Positions 25,868 through 36,714 are shown, counted from the first letter of the stretch. The stretch: 64,000 bases of DNA from Rickettsiales bacterium (GCA_035765535.1 DASTXE010000001.1:124001-188000), one strand, 5' to 3'. Made by a program: numbers and translations. The notes: generated by a model not told the origin, from the letters alone.

Positions 25868-25950
25868 GTCATGCCAGCGAAAGCTGACATCCAGTCTTTT
25901 GCTATTTATATAATCCGCTTTTACTGGATTCCTGCTTCCGCAGGAATGAC
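25868..25950. repeat. REP/REPIN-like palindromic element 2
   Basis: An 83-base element between cysQ and clpX. It starts GTCATGCCAGCGAAAGCTG, a sequence shared letter for letter with the element at 43745. It ends TTCCTGCTTCCGCAGGAATGAC, here split as TTCCTGCTTCC and GCAGGAATGAC. Hairpins are CCAGC/GCTG and CCTGC/GCAGG, and the outer ends GTCAT and ATGAC are inverted repeats. The middle is AT-rich. It lies just before a bidirectional terminator. Confidence 0.75.
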
Positions 25951-25960
25951 ATTCACTTAT

Positions 25961-25987
25961 AAAAAACCCCGCCGGAGCGGGGTTTTT
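25961..25987. terminator. Bidirectional terminator between cysQ and clpX
   Basis: AAAAAACCCCGC, loop CGGA, GCGGGGTTTTT. The six-base GC stem has an A-run on one side and a T-run on the other, so it can end transcription from both strands. It stops cysQ from the left and clpX, whose stop codon is four bases away, from the right. Confidence 0.9.
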
Positions 25988-25990
25988 CTT

Positions 25991-27250
25991 TTAGTTGATC
26001 TTCGCCGGTTTCTTTTTATCTGGCGAGACAAGGATAGGTGCCTTGTTGTTATCGACGACATCTTCATTGATAACGACTTCAGCCACATTCTCCAGATTCG
26101 GCAGCTCGAACATCAGGTCAAGCAGGATCGTTTCCAGGATCGCACGCAGGCCGCGCGCACCGGTCTTGCGCTGGATGGCTTTACGGGAAACGGCTTTGAG
26201 TGCATCTTCCGTGAAAGTCAGCTGAACTTCTTCCATCTCGAAGAGTTTCTGATACTGTTTGATCAGCGCGTTCTTCGGCTTGGTCAGAATTTCGATCAGC
26301 GCTTCTTCGTCTAGATCGTTGAGCGTTGCGCATACCGGCAGACGGCCCACGAATTCAGGAATCAGGCCGAACTTCAGCAGATCTTCCGGCTCAAGCTGCG
26401 TGAGCAGTTCGCCCGTACGCTGGTTTTCCCGGCTGCGCACATCCGCACCGAAACCGATAGACGTGCCCTGCTTGCGCGCCGCAATGATCCTTTCCAGACC
26501 TGCGAACGCACCACCGCAGATGAACAGGATATTGGAAGTGTCCACCTGCAGGAATTCCTGCTGCGGATGCTTGCGGCCGCCCTGCGGCGGAACGGAAGCG
26601 ACGGTGCCTTCCATGATCTTGAGCAGCGCCTGCTGCACGCCTTCACCCGAAACGTCACGGGTAATCGAAGGATTGTCGGACTTGCGGGAAATCTTATCCA
26701 CTTCGTCGATATAGACGATGCCGCGCTGAGCACGGTCAACGTTGTAATCGGCTGCCTGCAGAAGGCGCAGGATGATATTTTCCACGTCTTCACCGACATA
26801 GCCCGCTTCGGTAAGCGTTGTCGCATCTGCCATCGTGAACGGAACGTCCAGAATGCGTGCGAGTGTCTGTGCGAGCAGCGTCTTACCCGAACCGGTGGGA
26901 CCGATGAGCAGGATGTTGGACTTCGCAAGTTCTACATCGGTCGTCTTATCGAGCAGCGAAACGCGTTTATAGTGGTTGTGCACCGCAACGGAGAGCACTT
27001 TCTTTGCCTGATCCTGGCCGATCACATAATCGTTCAGCACTTTGGCGATATCCTGTGGCGTAGGTACACCTTCGCCTTCTTTTGTGATCGAGCCTTTATC
27101 GGCAGCACGGATGATATCCATGCACAACTCGACGCATTCATCGCAGATGAACACGGTCGGACCGGCGATCAGTTTACGTACTTCATGCTCGCTCTTTGCA
27201 CAGAAAGAGCAGTAGCGTGTATTTTTTGATTCTTTTCCCATTTTACTCAT
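25991..27250 (-). CDS. clpX: ATP-dependent Clp protease ATP-binding subunit ClpX
   Basis: ClpX is the AAA+ unfoldase that feeds substrates to ClpP. The N-terminal zinc domain has four cysteines, Cys14 and Cys17 (YCSFC) and Cys36 and Cys39 (CDEC). Walker A is [13 protein letters not shown], Walker [10 protein letters not shown], and the pore and sensor motifs follow. At 419 residues it is standard. The ATG at 27250 lies nine bases after AGGA; TTG and GTG codons just upstream are also in frame. clpP, normally directly upstream, is absent. Instead lon precedes it on this strand, the reverse of the common clpP-clpX-lon order. Confidence 0.97.
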   Translation of the reverse strand: MSKMGKESKNTRYCSFCAKSEHEVRKLIAGPTVFICDECVELCMDIIRAADKGSITKEGEGVPTPQDIAKVLNDYVIGQDQAKKVLSVAVHNHYKRVSLLDKTTDVELAKSNILLIGPTGSGKTLLAQTLARILDVPFTMADATTLTEAGYVGEDVENIILRLLQAADYNVDRAQRGIVYIDEVDKISRKSDNPSITRDVSGEGVQQALLKIMEGTVASVPPQGGRKHPQQEFLQVDTSNILFICGGAFAGLERIIAARKQGTSIGFGADVRSRENQRTGELLTQLEPEDLLKFGLIPEFVGRLPVCATLNDLDEEALIEILTKPKNALIKQYQKLFEMEEVQLTFTEDALKAVSRKAIQRKTGARGLRAILETILLDLMFELPNLENVAEVVINEDVVDNNKAPILVSPDKKKPAKIN

Positions 27251-27312
27251 CACCAAGATTCCTATGAACTAAATCCAAGAAAATTAATACAGTCGCATTC
27301 CATAAGAGGCAA

Positions 27313-27343
27313 GCGGCAAGTAAGTAATTTTTTTACTTGCCGC
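27313..27343. terminator. Long hairpin between lon and clpX
   Basis: GCGGCAAGTAA and TTACTTGCCGC form an 11-base perfect stem with a nine-base loop. It follows the lon stop by about 100 bases on the lon strand and precedes clpX. A T-run sits in the loop, not after the stem, so it is not a classic intrinsic terminator. It may attenuate transcription, stabilise the lon mRNA or be a protein-binding site. Confidence 0.5.
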
Positions 27344-27444
27344 ATCATTGGCGGGACATGCTGATATTTCTGCCATGCCCGCCTGTTGCAATACGGGTTG
27401 CAGTGTGCCACTACGGCACTGCCGGATGCATTTGAAACAGCAGA

Positions 27445-29850
27445 TCAGTGCCGAAGACCGGAAGCTTCGCCGTCTGAATCATCAGAAAGGATCGGTTTCT
27501 TGTCTGCCGGCGGTTCGGTCCATTTGGTAGGAACGAGCGGTGCAGTCAGTGCAAGCGCGAGCACTTCATCCACAGTGGCGACCGGAATGATCTTGAGATC
27601 GCTCTTCACGTTCTCAGGAATATCTTCCAGATCTTTCACGTTCTCCTGTGGAATCAGCACGGTCTTGATACCGCCGCGCAATGCCGCAAGCAGCTTTTCT
27701 TTCAGCCCGCCGATCGGCAGCACGCGACCGCGCAGCGTCACTTCACCCGTCATCGCAACGGATTTATGCACAGGCACACCCGTGAGCACGGAAACGATTG
27801 TCGTGGCCATTGCGATACCTGCGGAAGGACCGTCCTTCGGCGTTGCGCCTTCCGGCACATGGATATGAATATCCTTCTGCTGGAACAGCGGCGGAATGAT
27901 GCCGTAGTCAAGCGCGCGTGAGCGAACATAGCTGAGCGCCGCCTGCGCCGATTCCTGCATCACGTCCCCAAGCTTGCCGGTAATCGTGACCTTGCCTTTA
28001 CCCGGAACTGTCACGGCTTCGATAACCAGCAGGTCGCCCCCGACTTCCGTATAGGCAAGACCAGTGGTCATACCCACAAGGTCTTCCTTCTCGGCTTCGC
28101 CGTAGCTGTATTTGCGCACGCCCAGATATTCGCCGAGATTTTCGCTCGTAATCGCTACCGACTTCATATCCTTCATCAGGATATTCTTGATCGATTTGCG
28201 TGTCAGGCTTGCGATCTCACGCTCCAGGTTACGTACACCGGCTTCCCGCGTGTAGTAGTGGATGATATCGCGCAGCGCTTCATCCGTGATCGACCACTCG
28301 CTTTCTTTCAGGCCATGTGCCTTTATCTGCTTGTTGATCAGATGGCGTCTCGCAATACCGACCTTTTCATCTTCCGTATAACCTGAGATCTTGATGATCT
28401 CCATACGGTCCATGAGCGGACGCGGCATGTTATAGCTGTTGGAAGTCGCGATGAACATCACGTCCGACAGGTCATAGTCCACTTCCATGTAATGGTCGTT
28501 GAAATGCGCGTTCTGTTCTGGATCGAGTACCTCGAGCAATGCCGAAGCCGGATCGCCGCGGGAGTCATTGCCCATCTTGTCAATCTCGTCAAGCAGCATC
28601 AGCGGATTGGAATTCTTCGCCTTCTTCATCGCCTGGATGATCTTGCCCGGCATCGAACCGATATAGGTACGGCGATGGCCGCGGATTTCTGCTTCGTCAT
28701 GCACGCCGCCAAGTGAAATCTTGACGTAATTGCGTCCGGTCGCCCGCGCAATGGAACGCGCCAGCGATGTCTTACCGACACCCGGAGGGCCTACGAGGCA
28801 GAGGATCGGGCCTTTGAGCTGGCGAGTGCGTTGCTGCACTGCAAGATATTCAAGAATACGCTCTTTGACTCTTTCCAGACCATAATGATCTTCGTCAAGA
28901 ATCTTCTGGGCGTTATTCACATCGCGCAGCACGCGGCTCGGTTTCTTCCAGGGGATAGAAACAATCCAGTCCAGATAGTTGCGGATAACCGAAGCTTCAG
29001 CGGACATCGAGCTCATCGTGCGCAGCTTTTTCAACTCGCCCGTAGCTTTCTCACGTGCTTCCTTGCTGAGATTCAGCTTTTTCAGCTTCTGTTCCAGTTC
29101 GCCGATTTCATCCTTACCGTCTTCGCCTTCGCCAAGTTCCTTCTGGATCGCTTTGAGCTGTTCATTCAGGTAATATTCGCGCTGGGTCTTTTCCATCTGA
29201 CGCTTGACGCGGGAGCGGATGCGCTTTTCCGTGTTAAGCACGCCGATTTCGCCTTCCATAAGCGAAAGCACATGCTCAAGGCGTGTGGAAATATTGATGG
29301 TTTCAAGAATATCCTGCTTCTCCTGGATCTTGACCATAAGGTAAGAGGCTACCGTATCGGCAAGCTTACCCGGATTGTCGATCTGGCCGATCGTCGCCAT
29401 GATCTCGGAGGGGATTTTCTTGTTCAGTTTAACATATTGTTCAAACTGCGCGATCACCGAGCGGCAGAGCGCTTCTGTCTCGAGCTTGTTACCGTGCGTT
29501 TCGACAACATTCTCAACATGCACCTGATAAAAGTCGCGATTATCGATAAAATCGACAACGGACGCTCTTTCAATGCCTTCGATCAGTACTTTCACCGTGC
29601 CGTCGGGCAGGCGCAATATCTGCAGGATAGTAGCGATCGTTCCCACGCGGTAAATATCCGCAGTGCCCGGATCGTCCTGCGCAGCGTTTTTCTGCGTGAC
29701 CAGCAGGATGCGGTTATCGTGCTTGGTAACTTCTTCGAGCGCTTTAATGGATTTATCGCGTCCTACGAAGAGCGGCACAATCATGCCGGGAAAGACGACA
29801 ATGTCACGCAACGGCAGGACAGAGTAGACGGAATTCGAGGGATTATTCAT
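27445..29850 (-). CDS. lon: ATP-dependent protease Lon
   Basis: Lon degrades misfolded and regulatory proteins. The 801-residue chain has the N-terminal substrate domain beginning [20 protein letters not shown] and a coiled region around [20 protein letters not shown]. Walker A is [13 protein letters not shown] and Walker B is [11 protein letters not shown]. The serine protease domain carries Ser676 (TPKDGPSAG) and Lys719 (GGLKEKLLA) as the catalytic dyad. The C-terminus has an acidic tail. A 145-base AT-rich region separates it from murB; I see no clear heat-shock promoter there. It precedes clpX on the same strand. Confidence 0.97.
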   Translation of the reverse strand: MNNPSNSVYSVLPLRDIVVFPGMIVPLFVGRDKSIKALEEVTKHDNRILLVTQKNAAQDDPGTADIYRVGTIATILQILRLPDGTVKVLIEGIERASVVDFIDNRDFYQVHVENVVETHGNKLETEALCRSVIAQFEQYVKLNKKIPSEIMATIGQIDNPGKLADTVASYLMVKIQEKQDILETINISTRLEHVLSLMEGEIGVLNTEKRIRSRVKRQMEKTQREYYLNEQLKAIQKELGEGEDGKDEIGELEQKLKKLNLSKEAREKATGELKKLRTMSSMSAEASVIRNYLDWIVSIPWKKPSRVLRDVNNAQKILDEDHYGLERVKERILEYLAVQQRTRQLKGPILCLVGPPGVGKTSLARSIARATGRNYVKISLGGVHDEAEIRGHRRTYIGSMPGKIIQAMKKAKNSNPLMLLDEIDKMGNDSRGDPASALLEVLDPEQNAHFNDHYMEVDYDLSDVMFIATSNSYNMPRPLMDRMEIIKISGYTEDEKVGIARRHLINKQIKAHGLKESEWSITDEALRDIIHYYTREAGVRNLEREIASLTRKSIKNILMKDMKSVAITSENLGEYLGVRKYSYGEAEKEDLVGMTTGLAYTEVGGDLLVIEAVTVPGKGKVTITGKLGDVMQESAQAALSYVRSRALDYGIIPPLFQQKDIHIHVPEGATPKDGPSAGIAMATTIVSVLTGVPVHKSVAMTGEVTLRGRVLPIGGLKEKLLAALRGGIKTVLIPQENVKDLEDIPENVKSDLKIIPVATVDEVLALALTAPLVPTKWTEPPADKKPILSDDSDGEASGLRH

Positions 29851-29995
29851 AAAGGGTATATCAGCTGTTTTGCGGGGATTATTGGGAATTCTATACTATG
29901 ATATAGGCTTGCGCCAAACTTTTTCTAGGGGTAGCCCTATAAAAATATAATTAATTATACTTGCAATCGGCAGAAAACCGCAGTGAAGCAGGCCT

Positions 29996-30937
29996 CTAGG
30001 CAGCGGCAATGCCAGTTCTTGCAAGGGAAGTTGTTGAATTTCCTATAATTCTTATTTCCCAGTGCAATGAGATACCGGAATGCTCCAGGACCCTTTTGAT
30101 AACAGTTTCTCCAAGTGTTTCAAGGTCTTGTGCGGTGGCATCGCCGGTATTAATCATGAAGTTGCAATGCAGCTCCGACATTTGCGCCCCGCCAACGCGC
30201 AATCCCCGGCATCCTGCTTCGTCAATCAGCTTCCAGGCTTTGAAACCTTCGGGGTTCCTGAAAGTGCTGCCCCCGGTGCGGGAACGGACAGGTTGCGTGC
30301 TGTTGCGCTGGAGGGCTATCTCTTCCATGCGTTTGGCAATGATTTCCGGTGATTCAGCTCGTCCCTGAAATACTGCACCGGTGAATATCCATCCTTCCGG
30401 CAAACCGCAATGGCGATAGCTATAGGCAATTTCCTGCGGTGTCAGCGTATGGATCTTGCCTTGCGGATCAACTGCAGTGGCTTCCACTAAGATATCTTTC
30501 GTTTCGGTTCCGTAAGCTCCCGCATTCATAGCCAGCGCCCCACCAATACCGCCTGGTATGCCGCTCAGGAATTCCAGCCCGCCAATACCATGATCGCGGG
30601 CAAGGGTGGTAACGCTGCTGTTCAGGCAGCCGCTGCCTGCGATGATCCGATCGTCTTCCACCCGGCAGTCCACGAAACCGCGTCCAAGCTTAATAACAAC
30701 GCCGTCAATGCCACCGTCGCGCACGAGCAGGTTACTGCCTACACCAAGCACGGTGATGGGCAGATCCGCAGGTTTATTTGCGATAAAGAAGGCTAGATCC
30801 TCTGTATCTTCCGGCTTGAAAAGCACTTCCGCCGGACCGCCGACTTGAAACCAGTTGCTTTTGGAAAGATCCGCGCCTGCGCGCATTTTACCGCGTGTTG
30901 CTGGCAGGGATGCAATCAGCTCGCGAGCCTCAGGCAT
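29996..30937 (-). CDS. murB: UDP-N-acetylenolpyruvoylglucosamine reductase
   Basis: MurB is the FAD enzyme that makes UDP-N-acetylmuramate for peptidoglycan. FAD-binding stretches are [29 protein letters not shown] and [20 protein letters not shown]. The catalytic region has [23 protein letters not shown] and a final HWEIRIIG with the conserved Glu. It begins at the ATG at 30937 behind AAGGAG, and overlaps the murC stop by eight bases; upstream codons in the open frame are antisense to nothing known but belong to murC. Length 313 residues. It is the last gene of the wall cluster; ddl and ftsQAZ do not follow. Confidence 0.96.
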   Translation of the reverse strand: MPEARELIASLPATRGKMRAGADLSKSNWFQVGGPAEVLFKPEDTEDLAFFIANKPADLPITVLGVGSNLLVRDGGIDGVVIKLGRGFVDCRVEDDRIIAGSGCLNSSVTTLARDHGIGGLEFLSGIPGGIGGALAMNAGAYGTETKDILVEATAVDPQGKIHTLTPQEIAYSYRHCGLPEGWIFTGAVFQGRAESPEIIAKRMEEIALQRNSTQPVRSRTGGSTFRNPEGFKAWKLIDEAGCRGLRVGGAQMSELHCNFMINTGDATAQDLETLGETVIKRVLEHSGISLHWEIRIIGNSTTSLARTGIAAA

Positions 30938-32375
30938 GCGCCTCGATCTCCTTGGGCAGCGCATTGGCCCATTTGCTAATGCTACCTGCGCCGAGGCACA
31001 CGACCATATCGCCTTCTTTGGCTTCCTGCAGTACCAACCCGGCAAGATCGGCAGCGTTGCTCAGGCGTAGCACGTGGCGGTGACCGGCACTGCGCAATCC
31101 ATCTGCCAGTGCGTCGCTATGAATATTTTCAATCGGTTCTTCTCCGGCAGGGTATACATCTGTCACGATCACCGTATCCGCATCGTTAAAACAGGTGCAG
31201 AACTGGCCGAACAAATCCCGCAAACGCGTATAGCGATGCGGCTGCACCACGGCGACGACTTTTCCGTCCGTGCCGCTTTGCGCCTGACGCGCTGCTTTCA
31301 GCGTCGCCTGTATCTCCACCGGGTGATGGCCGTAATCGTCGATCACTGTAATGCCCTTAGCAACACCAGTGCGGGTAAAGCGGCGTTTGACACCGTCGAA
31401 TTTTGCGAATGCTTTTTTCAGCACATCGTCACTGATAGCAAGTTCCTGAGCGATGCTGGTGACGGCAAGCGCATTGCGGATATTATGCTCGCCGAACATG
31501 GGAAGGAAAATATCTTTAATGGTCTTTTCAGTTGCAGCCACTTCTACGTCGAACATCTGACCGCCTGCTTCACGGCGGATATTGACGGCACGCACATCCG
31601 CCTGAGGCGTGAAACCATAGGTGATCACGCGGCGGTCATGCACTTTGCCAAGCAGCGTCTGCACTTCCGGATGGTCGATGCACAACACCGCAAACCCATA
31701 GAATGGGATATTCTCCACGAATTGTAGGAACGCTTTGCGCAAATTGTCGAACCCGTTGTAATAATCCAGATGCTCAGGGTCGATATTCGTGATGACCGCA
31801 ATACTGGAAGGCAGCTTGATAAAAGTACCGTCCGATTCGTCTGCTTCCACGACCATCCATTCGCCGCTGCCGATGCGCGCATTGGTGCCGTATGAGTTAA
31901 TGATGCCGCCATTGATAACGGTCGGCATCAGGCCCGCCGCGTCAAACAGGGCGGCTGTGAGTGAAGTGGTCGTTGTCTTGCCATGCGTGCCCGCAATGGA
32001 GACGGCCATTTTCAGGCGCATCAGTTCGGCCAGCATTTCTGCACGGCGCACGATAGGAACACGGCCAGCGCGAGCGGCGACGACTTCCGGGTTTTCCGGC
32101 TTGACGGCCGAAGAGACGACAATAGCCGAAGCGCCGGAGATATTGGCGGCATCATGACCGACGAAAATTTTGATACCGAGTGCGCGTAGACGGTCGAGAT
32201 TGGCGCTCTCTGTGAGATCGGAACCCTGAACCTGATAGCCAAGGTTATGCAGGATTTCGGCAATGCCGCTCATGCCGATGCCGCCGATGCCGATAAAATG
32301 CAGGACGCCGACATTGAGCGGCAGGCTGCGTGCGATGGGAAAGGCTTTCTGGCGGGGGATGGATAATACGGTCAT
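30930..32375 (-). CDS. murC: UDP-N-acetylmuramate-L-alanine ligase
   Basis: MurC adds L-alanine to UDP-N-acetylmuramate with ATP. The N-terminal UDP-binding domain begins [20 protein letters not shown]. The ATP loop is [13 protein letters not shown], and downstream family motifs include [25 protein letters not shown] and [11 protein letters not shown]. At 481 residues it is complete. It overlaps murG by four bases (ATGA) at its start and murB by eight at its end, so murG-murC-murB are tightly coupled. All steps take place in the cytoplasm except MurG, which works at the membrane. Confidence 0.97.
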   Translation of the reverse strand: MTVLSIPRQKAFPIARSLPLNVGVLHFIGIGGIGMSGIAEILHNLGYQVQGSDLTESANLDRLRALGIKIFVGHDAANISGASAIVVSSAVKPENPEVVAARAGRVPIVRRAEMLAELMRLKMAVSIAGTHGKTTTTSLTAALFDAAGLMPTVINGGIINSYGTNARIGSGEWMVVEADESDGTFIKLPSSIAVITNIDPEHLDYYNGFDNLRKAFLQFVENIPFYGFAVLCIDHPEVQTLLGKVHDRRVITYGFTPQADVRAVNIRREAGGQMFDVEVAATEKTIKDIFLPMFGEHNIRNALAVTSIAQELAISDDVLKKAFAKFDGVKRRFTRTGVAKGITVIDDYGHHPVEIQATLKAARQAQSGTDGKVVAVVQPHRYTRLRDLFGQFCTCFNDADTVIVTDVYPAGEEPIENIHSDALADGLRSAGHRHVLRLSNAADLAGLVLQEAKEGDMVVCLGAGSISKWANALPKEIEAHA

Positions 32376-33490
32376 AAAACGGTCTTCAATGAATGTTCAG
32401 CGGCAACATTAAGTGTTATAGCAGCTAAATCGCTTGCTGCATTAATTTTTCCTGCAGCGCGCGCATTAGCGGCGGCGCGGGCGAGGTTGTCCGGCAGGCT
32501 CAGGAAGGCCTCAATCCGGTTGGAAAGGGAAGCAGCCGTAAATCCTTCCTGCGGAATCATCCATGCGCCGCCAGCTTCTTCAACCGAACTTGCGTTATAA
32601 TACTGATGGTTATCCATGGAGCTCGGAAGCGGAACCAGAATGGATGGGCGTCCGGCAGCGGTAAGTTCTGCGATGGTCGAAGCGCCTGCACGGGCAATCA
32701 CGAGATGTGCCGCTGCAAGCCTTGCCGGAATATCGCTGAAGAACGGAAGTATATCCGCGCTTACATTCATCTGCGCATAAACAGCGCGGGTGGTCTCCAC
32801 ATCTTCCTTGCGGCATTGCTGGTCCACGCGGATGCGCGCGCGCAGATTGCCGGGCAGGGCGGCAATGGCCGCCGGGACGATCTGGCTGAAAATGGAAGCG
32901 CCCTGGCTGCCGCCGGTGACCAGAATCCGGATATTGCTGTCCTGATTGAGTTCGGGGTAAGGGATGTTGTGCAAGGCACGGATAGCGGCACGCACGGGAT
33001 TGCCGGTCAGAATAGTCTTCTTCTGATGTTCCGCGCTGATGAACTTTGTATCGGGGAAAGTGGTGGCGATGACGGTAGCGCGGCCGATCAGCACACGATT
33101 GGCACGCCCCAGCACAGAGTTCTGCTCATGGATGATAGTAGGGATACCGAGCAGACTAGCTGCATAGATGGTCGGAAATGAAGGGTAGCCGCCGAAACCG
33201 ACCACGACATGGGGCTTGATACGGCGCAGGATCGCAAGTGCCTGCAGCACGCCGATCATGATGTCCGTGGCAGCAGTAATCTTGCCTTTTAATCCTCGCC
33301 CGAAAGTGCCGGCGCGCACCGTGTGGCGCTCCAGCGTGCCGAGTATGCCTTTATAGTCCGACGCGCGTCGGTCGGTAATAAGTACGGCTTTGTAATCGCG
33401 GCTGTTAAGTTCTTCAGCCAGGGCTTCAGCAGGAAAGATATGTCCGCCCGTACCACCGGCGGCCAAAACTATAGTACAGGACATGCTCAT
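32372..33490 (-). CDS. murG: Undecaprenyldiphospho-muramoylpentapeptide N-acetylglucosaminyltransferase
   Basis: MurG transfers GlcNAc onto lipid I to make lipid II on the inner face of the cytoplasmic membrane. The GT-B fold glycosyltransferase has [20 protein letters not shown] at the start, [25 protein letters not shown] and the donor site [36 protein letters not shown] is split here after AELTA as the C-terminal nucleotide-binding stretch. The first ATG at 33490 overlaps the stop of the tiny membrane gene as TAATG; a second Met two codons later is an alternative. Length 372 residues. Confidence 0.96.
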   Translation of the reverse strand: MSMSCTIVLAAGGTGGHIFPAEALAEELNSRDYKAVLITDRRASDYKGILGTLERHTVRAGTFGRGLKGKITAATDIMIGVLQALAILRRIKPHVVVGFGGYPSFPTIYAASLLGIPTIIHEQNSVLGRANRVLIGRATVIATTFPDTKFISAEHQKKTILTGNPVRAAIRALHNIPYPELNQDSNIRILVTGGSQGASIFSQIVPAAIAALPGNLRARIRVDQQCRKEDVETTRAVYAQMNVSADILPFFSDIPARLAAAHLVIARAGASTIAELTAAGRPSILVPLPSSMDNHQYYNASSVEEAGGAWMIPQEGFTAASLSNRIEAFLSLPDNLARAAANARAAGKINAASDLAAITLNVAAEHSLKTVL

Positions 33491-33726
33491 TATTTTCGTC
33501 TTAACCTCAAAATACTGTAGGCGCTTATTGCTGCCCAGGTGCTGTCAATGAGAAACGCCGGAAGATTCCATGCCCACAGCAGTGAAAACACAACTGCGAG
33601 CGAACCTAGCAAGTTCATCCACAGATAACGCGGATCGTTCACGTCAATCAGGCCGCGCAGCGACATATAGTACGCAACCAGCATGGCCGTTACGCCCGCA
33701 ATGCCTATCAAATCTGCAAAAATCAC
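33490..33726 (-). CDS. Small membrane protein between ftsW and murG (copy 2)
   Basis: A 78-residue protein with three hydrophobic helices (LIGIAGVTAMLVAYYMSLRG, YLWMNLLGSLAVVFSLLW, FLIDSTWAAISAYSILRL). This layout recalls the CBU_0592-like family of small membrane proteins, function unknown. A GTG start at 33726, with AAAAAGG before it, makes the N-terminus line up with the next gene; the open frame would allow a start as far as 33780. It overlaps the murG ATG as TAATG, so it is translated with the cell-wall genes. It is clearly a paralogue of the following entry. Confidence 0.8.
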   Translation of the reverse strand: MIFADLIGIAGVTAMLVAYYMSLRGLIDVNDPRYLWMNLLGSLAVVFSLLWAWNLPAFLIDSTWAAISAYSILRLRRK

Positions 33727-33839
33727 ACCGTGCCTTTTTCTGACATAACCAAAGCGCACTATCATACTAATTCTGTGCACAATGGCAATTATCTTAATGC
33801 TGAATAGCGGAGATATATAAATCGGGGAAGCAGCGGGAA

Positions 33840-34082
33840 TTATTCTTTATGCCACACTTTTAAAATACCGTAACCGCTGATGGCCGCCCACGCTCCGTTA
33901 ATGATGAAGGCGGACAGGTTCCATGACCAGAAAAGGGAAAATACGATAGCAAGCGAGCCAAAAAAATTCATCCACAGATAATGTTTATCCGTCACATTTA
34001 ACGCGCCGCGCTGCGACATGAAATAGGCAAGCAATATGGCAAGCACACCGATAATGCCGATAAAGTCGGGAAAACTTAGCAT
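33840..34082 (-). CDS. Small membrane protein between ftsW and murG (copy 1)
   Basis: An 80-residue protein beginning MLSFPDFIGIIGVLAILLAY, with three predicted helices. Its core is YLWMNFFGSLAIVFSLFW, then WNLSAFIINGAWAAISGYGI. It is over half identical to the neighbour just downstream, so they are a tandem duplication. It begins one base after the ftsW stop region on the same strand. Genes of this type are not usual members of the division and cell-wall cluster, and their constant spacing inside it suggests cotranscription. A role in the membrane near FtsW or MurG is possible but unproven. Confidence 0.8.
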   Translation of the reverse strand: MLSFPDFIGIIGVLAILLAYFMSQRGALNVTDKHYLWMNFFGSLAIVFSLFWSWNLSAFIINGAWAAISGYGILKVWHKE

Positions 34083-34083
34083 A

Positions 34084-35208
34084 TTATCTCCTGGCGGCGA
34101 TGTGACCGTATTTCTTGCGGGTAAAGGCGAGCATCATGCCCATGCCCAGCGCAATAGCGACGAGTGAGGAACCGCCGTAACTTAAGAATGGCAATGTCAT
34201 GCCTTTGGCGGGAAGCATATCGACCGCCACGCCCATATTGATGATCGACTGTATGCCGAATTGCGCGAGCAGCCCCGCCACGGCAATCACGGTGAAGAAA
34301 TCATTTTCCTTCCACATATTGATCAGCCCGCGAATGACGATGAAGGCAAACAGGCCCAGAATGATCAGGCAAGCGATAATGCCGAATTCCTCGCATGCCA
34401 CGGCGAAAACGAAGTCCGTGTGCGAGTCGGGAAGCTGCAGCTTGATTTTACCTTCGCCAGGACCACGTCCGAACCAGCCGCCGCTGGCGAAAGCTTCCAG
34501 CGATTTGGCAACCTGGTAGTTATTGCTGAAACTGGGGTCGAGAAAGTTATCGATACGTTTTTTTACATGCGCAAACACATGATAGGCGACGAACAGGCCA
34601 CCAGCTCCGCAGAACGGCATCACCAGAACCCAGAAGAGCGGCATGCCCGCCAGGAAAAACTGGATCGCCCACATGACGGAAATGGTCACGACCATGCCGA
34701 GATCCGGCTGGATCAGTAACAACGCGATAACAAGAGCGTATAAGCCAATAGCGATGCGCCAGCCCGGAAAATCCTGGTGCGATTCGCGCAGATGAAATAT
34801 CCAGGCGGTAACAACCGCCATGCACGGCTTCAGGAATTCAGAGGGCTGTATGGAAATGCCGATAATAGTCACCCAGCGTTTTGCGCCTTTGATTTCCATT
34901 CCTACGAATGGCAGCACCACCATCAGCGCGATACTGATCATGAAGCCGATGATCGCAAGACGCCGGACATTCTGTGGAGGTTGCAGTGAAACTGCGAACA
35001 TGACCAGCAGCGAAATCAGCAGGAAGGCATATTGACGATGAATGAAGTGGAACTCGTTGACGCCGATACGCACAGCGACCGCCGGACTGGAAGCGGTAAC
35101 CATAACTGCACCGACACAGATTAGCATGAACAGCGCAAGCAGGGTAGGCCGGTCGATGGTCCACCACCAACGGGCTACGATACTGTTGCTTGTGCGGTCG
35201 AGCCTCAT
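34084..35208 (-). CDS. ftsW: Lipid II polymerase FtsW (SEDS family)
   Basis: FtsW is the SEDS-family glycosyltransferase that polymerises lipid II at the division site together with the transpeptidase FtsI. The 374-residue protein has about ten transmembrane helices. SEDS marks are GAKRWVTIIGISIQPSEFLK, FGRGPGEGKIKLQLPDSHTD (with the extracytoplasmic loop), FAVACEEFGIIAC and the final LPFLSYGGSSLVAIALGMGM. The N-terminus WWWTIDRPTLLALFMLICVG is typical of alphaproteobacterial FtsW. It lies 37 bases after murD. FtsI is not in the window. Confidence 0.96.
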   Translation of the reverse strand: MRLDRTSNSIVARWWWTIDRPTLLALFMLICVGAVMVTASSPAVAVRIGVNEFHFIHRQYAFLLISLLVMFAVSLQPPQNVRRLAIIGFMISIALMVVLPFVGMEIKGAKRWVTIIGISIQPSEFLKPCMAVVTAWIFHLRESHQDFPGWRIAIGLYALVIALLLIQPDLGMVVTISVMWAIQFFLAGMPLFWVLVMPFCGAGGLFVAYHVFAHVKKRIDNFLDPSFSNNYQVAKSLEAFASGGWFGRGPGEGKIKLQLPDSHTDFVFAVACEEFGIIACLIILGLFAFIVIRGLINMWKENDFFTVIAVAGLLAQFGIQSIINMGVAVDMLPAKGMTLPFLSYGGSSLVAIALGMGMMLAFTRKKYGHIAARR

Positions 35209-35245
35209 CCTATTCCCTTCCAGCAGGTGGCTTTCGCCTACGCTT

Positions 35246-36661
35246 TTACTTTTTGCCCAGAATCACCTGGTCGAGTAGATCTTCCACCATCTTGCAGAAT
35301 GCGTCACCGCGCTCTTCAAAATTCTTCCACTGGTCGAAAGAAGCGCAGGCGGGTGAAAGCAGCACCACGGCGTTTTGTTTACGATCCGCGAAAGCTTTCT
35401 TTGAAGCTTCTTCAAACGCATTAGCCAGCGTGCCGCAACGTGTATAGGGAACGCGTCCTTCCAGCGTAGATGCAAATTGTTCCTCTGCTTCACCGATCAG
35501 GAATGCATGGGTAATGCTGTCAAAATAAGGGGCCAGCGGCTCGATGCCGCCTTCCTTCGCACGTCCGCCCGCAATCCAGTAAACATTGGAGAAAGGAGCC
35601 AGTGCATTGGAAGTCGCATCCGCATTGGTTGCCTTGCTGTCATTGATGAAGCGCACGCCGTGAATCGTAGAGACGATCTGCAATCTGTGACGTAAGCCCG
35701 GGAAGCTGTGCAGTCCCTTTTCAATATCACGCACGGCCAGTCCGTAAACCTTGCAGGCGGCATAGGCAAAAGCAGCATTCTGCCAGTTATGGCGGCCTGT
35801 CAGGTTGGCGATGTCGAAAATCTTTACCGCTACCGGATTTGCGGGATCGATCTTGTCGTGCAGCACACCCTCCCTATCCACGAACACGCCGTTTTTCAGG
35901 GAATTGAGGCGCGAAATGGGGATGATATTCGCCTTGCTGCGTTGTTTCAGTTCCGAATAAACGGAACGCGAATAATCGTCATCCACGCTGATGAGCGCGT
36001 AATCATATTTATTCTGGCGGTCGAAAATATGCGATTTGGCTTCAACATATCCGGCCATGCTGCCATGGCGGTCGATATGGTCCGGCGTGAAATTCAGAAG
36101 CAATGCAATATTGAAGTGGGATGTACGCACCAGATCCAGCTGGTAAGAGGAAAGCTCCAGCACATAGCAGCCATCCGCGCCCACAGGTTGCAGCGAGAGA
36201 GCGGGGATGCCGATATTGCCGCCCACTTCCGCCCTGCGCCCTGCGGATTGCAGTATATGGCCAATGAGTGAAGTTGTGGTGGATTTACCGTTCGTGCCAG
36301 TGATAGCAATTTTTTGCGCACTTGCCTGTGCCTCGCAGAATAGCTCAATATCGCCGATAACCGGAATATTGGCTTCCTGCGCCATATCCACTGTATAATG
36401 CGGTTTGGGATGGGTTAGCGGTACGCCCGGACCGAGCACGAGTGCACTCAGTTCTTTCCAGGGCCAGTTAATAGGATCCATGATCTGCGGTCTTGCCATA
36501 CCGCTGCCGCTTTGCAGGAGCGCTCTGCGGCTCTCGTCACGGTCGTCCCATACATAGACATCCGCTCCGCTGGCGAGCAGGCTTGAAACAGTGGAGATCC
36601 CGGCTTTGCCGAGTCCCATGACGCCGAGTTTTCTGTTCTGGAAATTACGTAGTGTAATCAT
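35246..36661 (-). CDS. murD: UDP-N-acetylmuramoylalanine-D-glutamate ligase
   Basis: MurD adds D-glutamate to UDP-MurNAc-L-Ala using ATP. It starts with a Rossmann-like domain (KLGVMGLGKAGISTVSSLL). The ATP loop is AITGTNGKSTTTSLIGHIL, and further family motifs are EVGGNIGIPAL, ELSSYQLD, NFTPDHIDRHG, GRHNWQNAAFAY and INDSKATNADAT. At 471 residues it is full length. It is the first gene of the cluster in this window (murD, ftsW, two small membrane genes, murG, murC, murB). mraY, murF and murE, which usually precede it, are absent; a GNAT gene lies upstream. Confidence 0.96.
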   Translation of the reverse strand: MITLRNFQNRKLGVMGLGKAGISTVSSLLASGADVYVWDDRDESRRALLQSGSGMARPQIMDPINWPWKELSALVLGPGVPLTHPKPHYTVDMAQEANIPVIGDIELFCEAQASAQKIAITGTNGKSTTTSLIGHILQSAGRRAEVGGNIGIPALSLQPVGADGCYVLELSSYQLDLVRTSHFNIALLLNFTPDHIDRHGSMAGYVEAKSHIFDRQNKYDYALISVDDDYSRSVYSELKQRSKANIIPISRLNSLKNGVFVDREGVLHDKIDPANPVAVKIFDIANLTGRHNWQNAAFAYAACKVYGLAVRDIEKGLHSFPGLRHRLQIVSTIHGVRFINDSKATNADATSNALAPFSNVYWIAGGRAKEGGIEPLAPYFDSITHAFLIGEAEEQFASTLEGRVPYTRCGTLANAFEEASKKAFADRKQNAVVLLSPACASFDQWKNFEERGDAFCKMVEDLLDQVILGKK

Positions 36662-36714
36662 ACTGTTGCATGCTGATGAGTAAAGAGGTGAGCTTACGTT
36701 GGAAGTTACGGTAA

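Noticed and set aside
28831-29901. 356-codon plus-strand open frame in lon
   Set aside because: Antisense of lon. Long antisense frames are common here because of codon bias.
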